A stretch of DNA of 64,000 nt, from positions 72,000 to 135,999 of the forward strand of contig WRPF01000002.1 of assembly GCA_009773335.1 (NCBI GenBank), written 5' to 3'. The position numbers and the translations under genes are program-made. This document shows, piece after piece, positions 16,543 to 25,054 of the stretch. The first letter of the stretch is position 1. Each line of letters starts with the position of its first letter. Source of the stretch: Caulobacteraceae bacterium (GTDB taxonomy: Bacteria; Pseudomonadota; Alphaproteobacteria; Caulobacterales; Aquidulcibacteraceae). The notes beneath the pieces were generated by a model. That model saw only the letters and a program-made list of their open reading frames with translations. It did not search any database and was not told the DNA's origin.

Positions 16543-17754
16543 ATGACCGAAGCCTATATTTTCGACGCCGTCCGCACGCCGCGCGGCAAGGGCAAGTCCA
16601 GCGGCGCGCTGCACGAGGTGACGGCGCTGAGCCTCGCCACGCAGGTGCTGCAGGCGATCCGTGATCGCAATAATCTCGACACCTCGAAGGTCGATGACGT
16701 CGTGTTCGGCTGCGTGTCGCCCGTGGGCGAGCAGGGCGGCGACATCACCCGCATCGCGGTGATCAACGCCGACTATGCCGAGAGCGTCGCGGGCGTGCAG
16801 ATCGACCGCTTCTGCGCGTCGGGACTGGAAGCCTGCAACATGGCGGCGGCGAAAGTGAAGTCCGGCGAGGCCGGCATGGTCATCGGCGGCGGCGTGGAGA
16901 GCATGTCGCGCGTGCCGATGGGCGCGGGCGGTGGTTCGTGGGCGACCGACCCGACGATCGCGATGAAATCCTACTTCACGCCGCAGGGCGTGGGCGCCGA
17001 CCTCATCGCCACCAAGTACGGCTTCAGCCGCGCCGACGTGGACGCCTTCGCCGTGCAGTCGCAGCAGCGCGCGGCGCAGGCGTGGAAGGAAGGCCGTTTC
17101 AAGAAATCCATCGTGCCGGTGAAGGACCAGCTCGGCCTCATGCTGCTCGACCGTGACGAGCACATGCGCCCCGACACCACCATGCAGTCCCTCGGCGCGC
17201 TTGAGCCTTCCTTCATCGTGCAGGGCGAGCAGATGCCGGGCTTCGACGAAGTCATCAAGCAGCGTTATCCTGAAGTGGAGGACGTGATCCACGTTCACCA
17301 TGCGGGCAATTCGTCGGGCATCGTCGACGGCGCGTCCGCAGTGCTGGTCGGCACCAAGGAGATGGGCAAGGCGCTGGGTCTGAAGGCCCGCGCGAAGATT
17401 CTCGGCGGCGCATCTATCGGTTCGGAGCCGGCGATCATGCTGACCGGTCCGGAATTCGTCACCGCGAAGCTTCTGAAGAACCTCGGCATGACGACGAAGG
17501 ACATCGATCTCTGGGAGCTGAACGAGGCGTTCGCTTCGGTCGTGCTGCGCTGGGTGCAGGCGATGGAGCTCGACATGGCGAAGGTCAACGTCAACGGCGG
17601 CGCCATTGCGATGGGCCACCCGCTCGGCGCCACCGGCGGCATGATCCTCGGCACGATGGTCGATGAACTCGAGCGCGCCGACAAGGAACGCGCGCTCATC
17701 ACCCTGTGCGTCGGCGCCGGCATGGGCACCGCGACGGTCATCGAGCGCGTGTAA
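16543..17754 (+). CDS. Acetyl-CoA C-acyltransferase (beta-oxidation thiolase)
   Basis: This 403-residue thiolase cleaves 3-ketoacyl-CoA to acetyl-CoA and a shortened acyl-CoA. The nucleophilic Cys91 lies in DRFCASGLEAC. The second-half motifs HAGNSSGIVDGASAV, NEAFASV, NGGAIAMGHPLGATGG and the C-terminal CVGAGMGTA (activating Cys) are intact. It precedes the FadJ-type gene by 24 nt, the usual two-gene arrangement for the trifunctional oxidation complex. The 142 bp upstream holds no gene and may carry its promoter. Confidence 0.95.
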   Translation: MTEAYIFDAVRTPRGKGKSSGALHEVTALSLATQVLQAIRDRNNLDTSKVDDVVFGCVSPVGEQGGDITRIAVINADYAESVAGVQIDRFCASGLEACNMAAAKVKSGEAGMVIGGGVESMSRVPMGAGGGSWATDPTIAMKSYFTPQGVGADLIATKYGFSRADVDAFAVQSQQRAAQAWKEGRFKKSIVPVKDQLGLMLLDRDEHMRPDTTMQSLGALEPSFIVQGEQMPGFDEVIKQRYPEVEDVIHVHHAGNSSGIVDGASAVLVGTKEMGKALGLKARAKILGGASIGSEPAIMLTGPEFVTAKLLKNLGMTTKDIDLWELNEAFASVVLRWVQAMELDMAKVNVNGGAIAMGHPLGATGGMILGTMVDELERADKERALITLCVGAGMGTATVIERV

Positions 17755-17778
17755 GCTCGAACGCAAGGAAAGAAGACA

Positions 17779-19974
17779 ATGGAAAATTTCAAGGTTGAGG
17801 TCGACGAGGACGGCATCGCTGTCTTCACGTTCGATGTGCCGGGCCGGTCGATGAACACGATCACCGCTGGCGTGATGAAGGAGCTCCCGCAGATCGTGGA
17901 GCAGATCAAGACAGACCCCGCGATCAAGGGCGCGGTGCTGCAGTCGGGCAAGGCCACGGGCTTCTGCGCCGGCGCCGATCTCGGCGAGATGGGCTCGAAC
18001 GCTGCGCAATCGAGCGCGTCCGCTGAAGATCGCTTGCGCGCGGCCTTTGAAGGCTCGCACTCGATGAACCGGGTGCTGCGGTCGCTCGAAACCTGCGGCA
18101 AGCCGGTAGCGTGCGCGCTGGAAGGCCTCGCGCTCGGCGGCGGTCTCGAGATCGCGCTGGCGACGCATTATCGCGTGGCCGCCGACAATCCGAAGAGCCA
18201 GTTCGGCCTGCCGGAATCCAAAGTCGGACTTCTCCCGGGCGCCGGCGGGACGCAGCGCCTGCCGCGTCTGATCGGCGTGCAGAACGCCGCGATGATGATC
18301 CTGCAGGGCGAGCCGAAGAAGCCTGCCGAGGCGAAGGCGCTCGGCATCGTGCACGAACTCGTCGGCCCCGGCGAAACCCTGCGCGCGGCGAAGAAATGGC
18401 TCAAGGGCACGCCCGATGCGGTGCAGCCCTGGGACAAGAAGGGCTTCCGCGTGAAGGACGGCCCGTATGCGCCAGGCGGCGGCATGGCGTTCGTCGGCGG
18501 CAATGCGATGCTGATGAAGCAGAGCTACGGAAATTATCCTGCGCAGAAGCACATCATGAGCTGCCTTTATGAAGGCATCCAGGTGCCGATGGACGCGGCG
18601 CTCCGGATCGAGAGCCGCTACTTCGTCAAGACGCTGCAGACCCCGCAGGCGCGCGCGATGATCCGCTCGCTGTTCCTGTCGATGCAGGAGCTTTCGAAGG
18701 GCGGCAATCGCCCGGAGGGCTTCGCGAAGTACGAGATCAAGAAGGTTGGCGTGCTCGGCGCGGGCTTCATGGGCGCAGGCGTCGCCTACGTGCAGGCGAT
18801 GGCGGGCGTCGAGACCGTGCTCATCGACACCACCATCGAGGCCGCCGAGAAGGGCAAGGACTACGCGAAGAAGCTCCTCGACAAGCGCGTCTCGCGCGGA
18901 CAGATGACGCAGGAGAAGGCCGACGCCACGCTCGCGCTGATCACGCCGTCGACGAACTACGATGATCTCAAGGGCTCGGATCTCGTCATCGAGGCGGTGT
19001 TCGAGAACCGCGAGATCAAGGCGGAAGTGACGAAGAAGGCCGAGGCGCAACTGGCCGACGTCGCGGTGTTCGGGTCGAACACCTCCACGCTGCCAATCAC
19101 CGGTCTTTCGGAAGCAAGCGTGCGACCGAAGAACTTCATCGGCGTCCACTTCTTCTCGCCAGTCGACAAGATGGGCCTCGTCGAACTGATCCTCGGCAAG
19201 GAGACCTCGGAAGAGACGGTCGCCAAGGCGATCGACTATGTGCTGAAGATCAAGAAGACCCCGATTATCGTCAACGACAGCCGCGGCTTCTACACCTCGC
19301 GCATCGTCGGCACCTTCATCGGCGAAGGCCTCGCGATGCTTGCCGAAGGCATCAAACCGGCGATCATCGAGAACATCGGCAAGATGGCGGGCATGCCTGT
19401 CGGGCCGCTGTCGCTCAATGACGAAGTCGCGATCGACCTGTCGTGGAAGATCCGCGAGCAGACGAAGAAGGATCTCGGCGCGGCCTACAAGCCCACCGCC
19501 ATCGATCCGATCATCGAGAAGATGGTCGTCGAGCTGCAGCGCTTCGGGCGCAAGAACGGCAAGGGCTTCTACGACTATCCCGCGCAAGGGAAGAAGAAGC
19601 TCTGGCCGGGCATCACCGATCTCGTGGCCACAAAGATCGCCGAATGTCCGCCGGACCTGAAGGCCGAACTCATCAAGCGCACGCTCTACATCCAGGCGCT
19701 GGAGACGGCGCGCTGCTTCGAGGAAGGCATCCTCACCGCCGCGCGCGACGCCGACATCGGTTCGATCCTCGGCTGGGGCTTTGCGCCCTACACCGGCGGC
19801 ACGGCGAGCCTCATCGACGGCGTGGGCCTGAAGCCCTTCGTCGCCGAGTGCGAGGCGCTGGCCGCCAAGTATGGCGAACGCTTCAAGCCGAACGCGCTCC
19901 TGCGCGAGATGGCCGAGAAGGGCGAGACCTTCTACTCCCGCTTCGGCGGCGAGAAGGCCAAGATGGCGGCGTGA
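17779..19974 (+). CDS. FadJ-type multifunctional enoyl-CoA hydratase / 3-hydroxyacyl-CoA dehydrogenase
   Basis: The 731-residue enzyme fuses an N-terminal crotonase domain with a C-terminal dehydrogenase. The crotonase has oxyanion regions GFCAGADLGEMG and ALGGGLEIALATHYR, plus GLPESKVGLLPGAGGTQRLP. The dehydrogenase has the NAD-binding Rossmann motif GVLGAGFMGAGVAYVQA near residue 325, the catalytic His region GVHFFSPVDKMGLVE and DSRGFYTSRI. It performs the hydration and second oxidation of beta-oxidation and should pair with the thiolase ending at 17754. Length matches the family. A terminator-like hairpin follows at 19999. Confidence 0.95.
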   Translation: MENFKVEVDEDGIAVFTFDVPGRSMNTITAGVMKELPQIVEQIKTDPAIKGAVLQSGKATGFCAGADLGEMGSNAAQSSASAEDRLRAAFEGSHSMNRVLRSLETCGKPVACALEGLALGGGLEIALATHYRVAADNPKSQFGLPESKVGLLPGAGGTQRLPRLIGVQNAAMMILQGEPKKPAEAKALGIVHELVGPGETLRAAKKWLKGTPDAVQPWDKKGFRVKDGPYAPGGGMAFVGGNAMLMKQSYGNYPAQKHIMSCLYEGIQVPMDAALRIESRYFVKTLQTPQARAMIRSLFLSMQELSKGGNRPEGFAKYEIKKVGVLGAGFMGAGVAYVQAMAGVETVLIDTTIEAAEKGKDYAKKLLDKRVSRGQMTQEKADATLALITPSTNYDDLKGSDLVIEAVFENREIKAEVTKKAEAQLADVAVFGSNTSTLPITGLSEASVRPKNFIGVHFFSPVDKMGLVELILGKETSEETVAKAIDYVLKIKKTPIIVNDSRGFYTSRIVGTFIGEGLAMLAEGIKPAIIENIGKMAGMPVGPLSLNDEVAIDLSWKIREQTKKDLGAAYKPTAIDPIIEKMVVELQRFGRKNGKGFYDYPAQGKKKLWPGITDLVATKIAECPPDLKAELIKRTLYIQALETARCFEEGILTAARDADIGSILGWGFAPYTGGTASLIDGVGLKPFVAECEALAAKYGERFKPNALLREMAEKGETFYSRFGGEKAKMAA

Positions 19975-19998
19975 GACACGCATCATCGCAATGACGGG

Positions 19999-20025
19999 AA
20001 GGGCGGCGGCGACGTCGCCCTTTTT
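19999..20025 (+). terminator. Probable Rho-independent terminator after the FadJ-type gene
   Basis: A GC-rich hairpin (AAGGGCG ... CGCCCTT, with GGCGACGTCGCC nested inside) runs directly into TTTTT, 24 nt after the stop codon of the gene ending at 19974. It would end the acyl-CoA operon. Confidence 0.6.
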
Positions 20026-20266
20026 CGTTGCGCCCGAAAACCCCACCAATATTGTTGACTTGTTCACCTCCTTCACGCATAAGCCGGTCCTGCGACCGTT
20101 CGCACATGCAGCAACGCTGCTCTCTCGCGAGCGTGGTCCCCATCGGAACGCAACCATCGACGTCCGGCGCCCTAGCCGCACATCGCCGTCGCCGCGCTCT
20201 GAATTCAGCCCGCCCGGTCTCGGTGTTTGAGCATCCGTCGGCGCGCTTTCTGAAAGCACCCACTCC

Positions 20267-21718
20267 TTGACCAAGTTTACCGACCTCGGCCTCAGCGCGC
20301 CGATTTTGAAGGCGCTCGCCGCCGAAGGATATGAAACGCCCACGCCGATCCAGGCGCAGGCCATCGCCCCCGTGCTCGCCGGCCGCGACGTCGTCGGCCT
20401 CGCCCAGACGGGCACCGGCAAGACCGCAGCCTTCGCGCTCCCCATCATCGATCGCCTCGCGGCGAACCACAAAGGCGCCGGCGCCCGCGCGTGCCGCGTG
20501 CTCGTGCTCGCGCCCACCCGTGAGCTCGCGGCGCAGATCGCCGATAGCTTCCGTGCGTACGGCAAGTTCTCCAACATCGGCTGCGCGGTCGTCTTCGGCG
20601 GCGTGCCGATCGGCCGCCAGATCAAGGCGCTGGAACGCGGCGTCGACGTGCTCGTCGCTACGCCCGGCCGCCTGCTCGATCTCATCGAACAGAAGAAGTG
20701 CCGCCTCGACGCGGTGGAGATCCTCGTCCTCGACGAAGCCGACCACATGCTCGATCTCGGCTTCATCCACGCGCTGAAGCGCATTTCGCAGCTCGTGCCG
20801 GCGAAGCGCCAGACGGTGTTTTTCTCCGCAACCATGCCGCCGCCGATCGCCGAGCTCGCCGCCAAGTTCCTCACCGATCCGGTGCAGGTGGCGGTTGCGC
20901 CTGTCTCTTCGACCGCAGAGCGCGTCGAGCAGGCGGTGATCCACGTGGAATCCTCGCGCAAGCAGGATCTGCTGCACGACATCCTCGGCGACAAGTCGAT
21001 CAGCCGCGCGCTCGTGTTCACGCGCACCAAGCACGGCGCCGATCGCGTCGTGAAGCGCCTCGAAGCGGCGGGCATTCCGGCCGAAGCCATCCACGGCAAC
21101 AAGAGCCAGGGCCAGCGGGAACGTGCGCTCGATACGTTCAAGCGCGGCAAGGCGCGGCTGCTGGTGGCCACCGAGATCGCCGCGCGCGGCATCGACGTGG
21201 ACAACATCACGCACGTGATCAACTTCGATCTTCCGGATGTGCCGGAGCAATACGTCCACCGCATCGGCCGCACCGCGCGTGCGGGCGAGACCGGGGCTGC
21301 GATTTCGTTCTGTGCGCCCGACGAGCGGGACAACCTGCGCGGCATCGAGCGGCTGACGAAGCAGGCGGTGCCGGTGCTGGAACACCAGTACTCCATCGCC
21401 GCGCCGGTTCCGCGCGCGCCGGGCGAACGCGGAAGCGATCCGCGTAGCAACGGGCCCAGAAACTCCCAGGGCAAACCGTCCCGCGATGCGCGCCGCACCA
21501 AGCGTGCGCCGATGCAGAACAGCGATCGTCCTCGCGAAGACAGGCCGCGTGAGGATCGTCCCCGCACCGAGCGTCCCGCAGGCGACCGCAAGCCGGCGCC
21601 GCGTCCCGAACGCGCCGCCAGCGAAGCCCGCAGCGGCGAGGAGCGCCGCGACCGCAAGGGCAACGAAGTCTGGTCCAACGGTCCGCCGCCCCGCAGCGGG
21701 CGTCGCCCGAACCGGTAA
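20267..21718 (+). CDS. DEAD-box ATP-dependent RNA helicase with basic C-terminal tail
   Basis: A 483-residue SF2 RNA helicase with all core motifs: the Q motif region PTPIQAQAI, AQTGTGKT (motif I), PTRELAAQI, DEADHMLDLGF (motif II), FSATMPP (motif III), and HRIGRTARAGETG (motif VI). After about residue 385 the sequence is a charged, Arg/Pro/Asp-rich tail with repeated RPREDRPR-type units, commonly used for RNA binding. The start is a TTG at 20267; no ATG gives the conserved MTKFTDLGLS N-terminus. A 240-bp leader between the upstream terminator and the start might hold a regulated 5' UTR, as in cold-inducible helicases (inference). Confidence 0.93.
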   Translation: MTKFTDLGLSAPILKALAAEGYETPTPIQAQAIAPVLAGRDVVGLAQTGTGKTAAFALPIIDRLAANHKGAGARACRVLVLAPTRELAAQIADSFRAYGKFSNIGCAVVFGGVPIGRQIKALERGVDVLVATPGRLLDLIEQKKCRLDAVEILVLDEADHMLDLGFIHALKRISQLVPAKRQTVFFSATMPPPIAELAAKFLTDPVQVAVAPVSSTAERVEQAVIHVESSRKQDLLHDILGDKSISRALVFTRTKHGADRVVKRLEAAGIPAEAIHGNKSQGQRERALDTFKRGKARLLVATEIAARGIDVDNITHVINFDLPDVPEQYVHRIGRTARAGETGAAISFCAPDERDNLRGIERLTKQAVPVLEHQYSIAAPVPRAPGERGSDPRSNGPRNSQGKPSRDARRTKRAPMQNSDRPREDRPREDRPRTERPAGDRKPAPRPERAASEARSGEERRDRKGNEVWSNGPPPRSGRRPNR

Positions 21719-21725
21719 GAAGCAG

Positions 21726-21758
21726 AGCCGGGTCCTGGAAACAGGGCCCGGCTTTTTC
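21726..21758 (+). terminator. Rho-independent terminator of the DEAD-box helicase gene
   Basis: A 12-bp stem (one T-G wobble) closes a GAAA tetraloop and is followed by TTTTTC, beginning 7 nt after the helicase stop codon. This is a textbook intrinsic terminator. Confidence 0.85.
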
Positions 21759-21784
21759 TTGTGTGAGCGCCGGTGTCTGAGAGT

Positions 21785-21886
21785 AGGACCGCGCGCCTCC
21801 CGGCGCGCATACGAGGGCGCCGCCAGACTCCGTGGAATCTCGCGTGGTTTGAATACTGAGATGCGCACCGGGAGGTGCGCGGTCCT
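21785..21886. repeat. Inverted pair of 24-bp REP-like palindromic units
   Basis: Unit 1 (21785-21808) is AGGACC followed by the hairpin GCGCGCC-TCCC-GGCGCGC. Unit 2 (21863-21886), read on the minus strand, is AGGACC followed by GCGCACC-TCCC-GGTGCGC. The two differ at two positions that pair with each other in the stem, a compensatory change. About 54 bp of unrelated sequence separates them. The layout matches REP/BIME elements mobilised by RAYT-type transposases. Confidence 0.6.
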
Positions 21887-21896
21887 GTTTCAGCAA

Positions 21897-22397
21897 TCAT
21901 GATGTGTCGGCGCCTTCGGGCGCAGGTGCGGCAGTGGTGGAACGGAGCACATCCGCCACCGCCGCAACCATCACGATCGACGTCCGCGTGATGCGGTACG
22001 GCAGCCGCGCCAGCGCGCGTGTGACGATCGCTTCCAGATCAGCAATCACACGCTGCATGTCGCGAAGATTTTTCAGGGCGATACTGCGCGTGAACAGGCG
22101 CAAACGTCTGCCAGTGCGCGTCTGCACCGCAAATCCCGGCGGCGCGGAAGAGTATCCATACCCGGTCGCAGAGCGGCGTCCGGTATGGATACGCAACCTC
22201 AGTCCCATCTTCAGCGCGATGAGTACACGTATGTCCTGCCGCGCCTCGATGATGAGATGCTGGAGTTGAATTCGCCCCGCGCGACTGTCCATCAACGCCA
22301 CGAGCCACATGGCGAGTTCGAGCAGCCAGAGCTTCAGGCTCTGGGCGAAGGCTTCGATGCTCGCTCTATGTGGATGGAGGGGGTTGAGGATCTGCAT
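21897..22397 (-). CDS. Conserved-looking hypothetical protein, 166 aa
   Basis: I do not recognise this protein. The frame begins at ATG 22397 (MQILNPLHPHRASIEAFAQS); a GTG at 22448 in frame is possible. The N-terminal half has one amphipathic or membrane-like helix (LKLWLLELAMWLVALM). The rest is basic and helical (RRLRLFTRSIALKNLRDMQR), ending in an Ala/Val-rich helix with VVAAVADVLRSTT. It could be a small membrane-associated protein. Its stop lies within 15 bp of the REP-like pair. No operon partner is evident. Codon usage looks like neighbouring real genes. Confidence 0.6.
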   Translation of the reverse strand: MQILNPLHPHRASIEAFAQSLKLWLLELAMWLVALMDSRAGRIQLQHLIIEARQDIRVLIALKMGLRLRIHTGRRSATGYGYSSAPPGFAVQTRTGRRLRLFTRSIALKNLRDMQRVIADLEAIVTRALARLPYRITRTSIVMVAAVADVLRSTTAAPAPEGADTS

Positions 22398-22714
22398 GGG
22401 ATACGTCCGGGGCTCCGTCGCCTGTTGAAAACGGAGCGATGATCCCACGGCCCGGAGTCCGGTCGGATAGATTTAATTCATTCCCACACTTTGCGCAGGC
22501 GCAGGCCATGGCGCGCAACACAGGGGTTGGATTCTATCCCCGCAATTCTGTGGTGACGCGCGCAATCTTTCCCCCTTGTCTCTGGGGTTTCGGGCATGTT
22601 GCCGGCGGACGAGGTCCCGCATTTCACCCGCAGTCGCCCTCACCGCTTGCGACGAATTTCACCATCGCGTGCGCCTTCGTTGACATCCATCGACGCCGCG
22701 CCCTACGCGGTTGC

Positions 22715-23107
22715 ATGCCGCCGCCACCAGCCGGACCCGTGTCAAAATTCAAACCGCCGCGCAACGTCGCGCGCGCCGTGGGGCGAGGCTTTCGCGGTCG
22801 CTGCCCGCGTTGCGGACAAGGCAGGCTGCTGTCGGGTTACATCTCGCCCGTTCCGGAGTGCGCCACGTGCGGCGAACGCCTGCTGCCGTACCAGACCGCC
22901 GATTTCGCGCCGTATCTCGTCGTCTTCGCCAATGGCCTGATCTTCACGCCGGTCATCGTCTTCCTGTCGATGTCGCGTTACGCAAGCGTGTGGCTGACCG
23001 CGCTCCTCGTCGCGGCTGCGCTGGCGAACGCGCTGACATTGCTGCCGCGCGCGAAGGGCGCAGCGATCGCGCTGCTCTGGGCGCTCGATATCCGCGCGAA
23101 CCAGTGA
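22715..23107 (+). CDS. DUF983 family zinc-ribbon membrane protein
   Basis: A 130-residue protein with a zinc ribbon near the N-terminus (CPRCGQGRL, then CATCGERL) followed by two hydrophobic segments (FAPYLVVFANGLIFTPVIVF and LTALLVAAALANALTLLP). This is the DUF983 arrangement, often found near cytochrome oxidase assembly or MutT genes; the function is unknown. The start is uncertain: ATG 22715 or GTG 22739 both give family length, and neither has a strong RBS. Frame extensions further upstream lack domain similarity. Confidence 0.8.
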   Translation: MPPPPAGPVSKFKPPRNVARAVGRGFRGRCPRCGQGRLLSGYISPVPECATCGERLLPYQTADFAPYLVVFANGLIFTPVIVFLSMSRYASVWLTALLVAAALANALTLLPRAKGAAIALLWALDIRANQ

Positions 23108-23192
23108 CGGCGCGGCCACGTTCCGATTGAGGCGCCCGCCCGATCTGCGTATGGAAGCGGACCGCCGTCGCCAACCATCTCCGAGGTCTCTC

Positions 23193-23870
23193 TTGCATTA
23201 CGATGACGTCGTCCTGGGCCGTCGCAGCATCCGCGGCTTCAAGCCCGAGCCCGTGCCGAAGGCGGTGCTGAAGGAGATCATCACGCTGGCGATGCGCGCG
23301 CCGTCGTCGCTGAACACGCAGCCATGGAACTTCTACGTGGTGGCGGGAGAACCGCTCGACCGCATCCGCGCCGGCAACACCGAACGCAATCTTGCCGGCG
23401 TGCCGGACTCGCGTGAGTTCCGCAGCCACGGCGCCTATGAAGGCGCGCACCGCGAGCGGCAGGTGGAAATCGCCAAGCAGCTGTTTGCGGCCATGGGCAT
23501 CGCGCGCGAGGACAAGGCGGCGCGCACGGACTGGGTGCTGCGCGGCTTCCGCCAGTTCGACGCGCCCGTGTCCGTGGTCGTCACCTACGACCGCGCGATC
23601 CTGGGCGGCGACATCGCGCCGTTCGACTGCGGCGCCGTTTCCAACGCGCTCGTGAACGCCGCATGGTCGCGCGGGCTCGGCTGCGTGATCAATTCGCAGG
23701 GCATCATGCAGTCGCCCGTCGTGCGCGAGCACGCAGGTATCCCGGACGATCAGGTCATCATGATCTGCATCGCCATGGGCTATCCGGACGATGCGTTCCC
23801 CGCGAACGCGGTCGTGTCGCGGCGCAAGTCCGTGGATGAAGCGGTCGTGTTCGTCGGCTTCGAGGAGTAG
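23193..23870 (+). CDS. Nitroreductase family FMN oxidoreductase
   Basis: The protein has the nitroreductase signature at its N-terminus (VVLGRRSIRGFKPEPVP, then APSSLNTQPWNFYVV) and the later FMN-contact segment GLGCVINSQGIMQ. These enzymes are FMN-dependent dimers that reduce nitro groups, quinones or related electrophiles with NAD(P)H. I chose the TTG at 23193 (225 aa), because GAGG lies 7-8 nt upstream and the length fits the family. An ATG at 23151 in frame would add a 14-residue basic leader. The true substrate is not predictable. Confidence 0.9.
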   Translation: MHYDDVVLGRRSIRGFKPEPVPKAVLKEIITLAMRAPSSLNTQPWNFYVVAGEPLDRIRAGNTERNLAGVPDSREFRSHGAYEGAHRERQVEIAKQLFAAMGIAREDKAARTDWVLRGFRQFDAPVSVVVTYDRAILGGDIAPFDCGAVSNALVNAAWSRGLGCVINSQGIMQSPVVREHAGIPDDQVIMICIAMGYPDDAFPANAVVSRRKSVDEAVVFVGFEE

Positions 23871-23875
23871 GGCGC

Positions 23876-25006
23876 CTACGGCCGGATCAGGTATTTCTCG
23901 CCCGTACGCTTGGCGTTGTAGGCGGCGAGCACGGCGGGATCGAGCGCTTCGGTCAGCGAGATCTGGTGGCTGTAGTGACTCTTGAAGGTCGTGGTGAGTT
24001 CGTCGACCACGCGTTTGCGCATGCGCGCGACGACATCCGGCCCCGCCTTGGCCATGAACGGCGTGAGCAGGAAGCCCGACAGCGACCATGAGAGACCGAA
24101 GCTGCGTGTCAGTGTCGTTGGCGCCAGGTCCAGGCCGCCGTAGATATAGACCTGCTTGAACGTGTCCGAGCCGTAGCGACTGTAGGTCGTCATGCGCTTG
24201 ACGGCGGCCGCTTCCATCGCGCCGAGGATCTGGCTCGCGAGCTTGCCGCCGCCGATGGCGTCGAAGCCGAGCGTGGCGCCGGTTTCCACCAGCGCCGCCG
24301 TCAGGTCGTCGACGAACGACGCCGTCGACGAATTGAGCACGTACTTTGCGCCGATGCCTTTCAGCAGCGCGACCTGCTCTTCGCTGCGCACGATGTTCAC
24401 CAGCGGAATGTCGTCCTTCGCGCAGATTTTCACGAGCATCTGGCCGAGGTTTGACGCGGCGGCCGTGTGCACGAGCCCGGTGTGTCCCTCGCGGCGCATG
24501 ACTTCGGTAAACGCCAGCGACGTGAGCGGATTGACGAAACACGAAGCGCCGTCGGCGGGATCGGTTCCTGCGGGCAATTCCATGCACATCGCGGCGGGCA
24601 GGCAGCGATATTGCGCATACATGGCGCCGCCGAGCAGCGCGACCGTCTTGCCGAGCAGCGCCTGCGCCTCGGGCGAGGCGCCGGCCTTCACCACCGTTCC
24701 GCAGCCCTCATTGCCGATCGGCAGCGCCTCGCCGACGCGACCCGCCATCGCGCGCATGCCGGCAGCCGGAATGCTTGCGGTGATGACGGGCAGGCCGTCG
24801 CGCGTGGACGCCCGCGCGGTGGACGCGTCCGCGGCGCCGACGAGCAGGCCTAGATCGGACGGATTGATCGGTGTCGCCTGCACCTTCACCAGCACCTCGT
24901 GATCGCGCGGCTGCGGCATCGGCTGGCGCGCCAGGGAGATCTCCAGCTCGCCGCTCTCCTTCACGAGCGTGAGCATCACGAGGTTGTCGTTCGGCAGGTC
25001 GGTCAC
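23876..25006 (-). CDS. Zinc-binding-dehydrogenase/quinone-reductase-like MDR oxidoreductase
   Basis: A 376-residue medium-chain dehydrogenase/reductase. The N-terminal GroES-like fold is marked by VLVKVQATPINPSDLGLL and PIGNEGCGTVVKAG. The Rossmann domain shows HTAAASNLGQMLVKIC and LGFDAIGGG. Catalytic-zinc Cys/His ligands are not evident, so it more likely belongs to the zinc-independent quinone/enoyl reductase branch that uses NADPH. Convergent with the nitroreductase (5 nt between stop codons). The gene starts 48 nt from the stop of the hydrolase on the same strand. Confidence 0.88.
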   Translation of the reverse strand: MTDLPNDNLVMLTLVKESGELEISLARQPMPQPRDHEVLVKVQATPINPSDLGLLVGAADASTARASTRDGLPVITASIPAAGMRAMAGRVGEALPIGNEGCGTVVKAGASPEAQALLGKTVALLGGAMYAQYRCLPAAMCMELPAGTDPADGASCFVNPLTSLAFTEVMRREGHTGLVHTAAASNLGQMLVKICAKDDIPLVNIVRSEEQVALLKGIGAKYVLNSSTASFVDDLTAALVETGATLGFDAIGGGKLASQILGAMEAAAVKRMTTYSRYGSDTFKQVYIYGGLDLAPTTLTRSFGLSWSLSGFLLTPFMAKAGPDVVARMRKRVVDELTTTFKSHYSHQISLTEALDPAVLAAYNAKRTGEKYLIRP

Positions 25007-25054
25007 GGCGGCTCTCCCTATCTGTCAATGTATCTCTATGCCGTCCGCCGCAGA

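Noticed and set aside
16324-21900. A 1858-codon open frame on the minus strand opposite the acyl-CoA and DEAD-box genes
   Set aside because: It is a shadow of codon bias in GC-rich genes: it runs antisense through the thiolase, FadJ-type and helicase genes, all with clear conserved motifs on the plus strand, and its own translation is His/Arg/Ala-rich without motifs.
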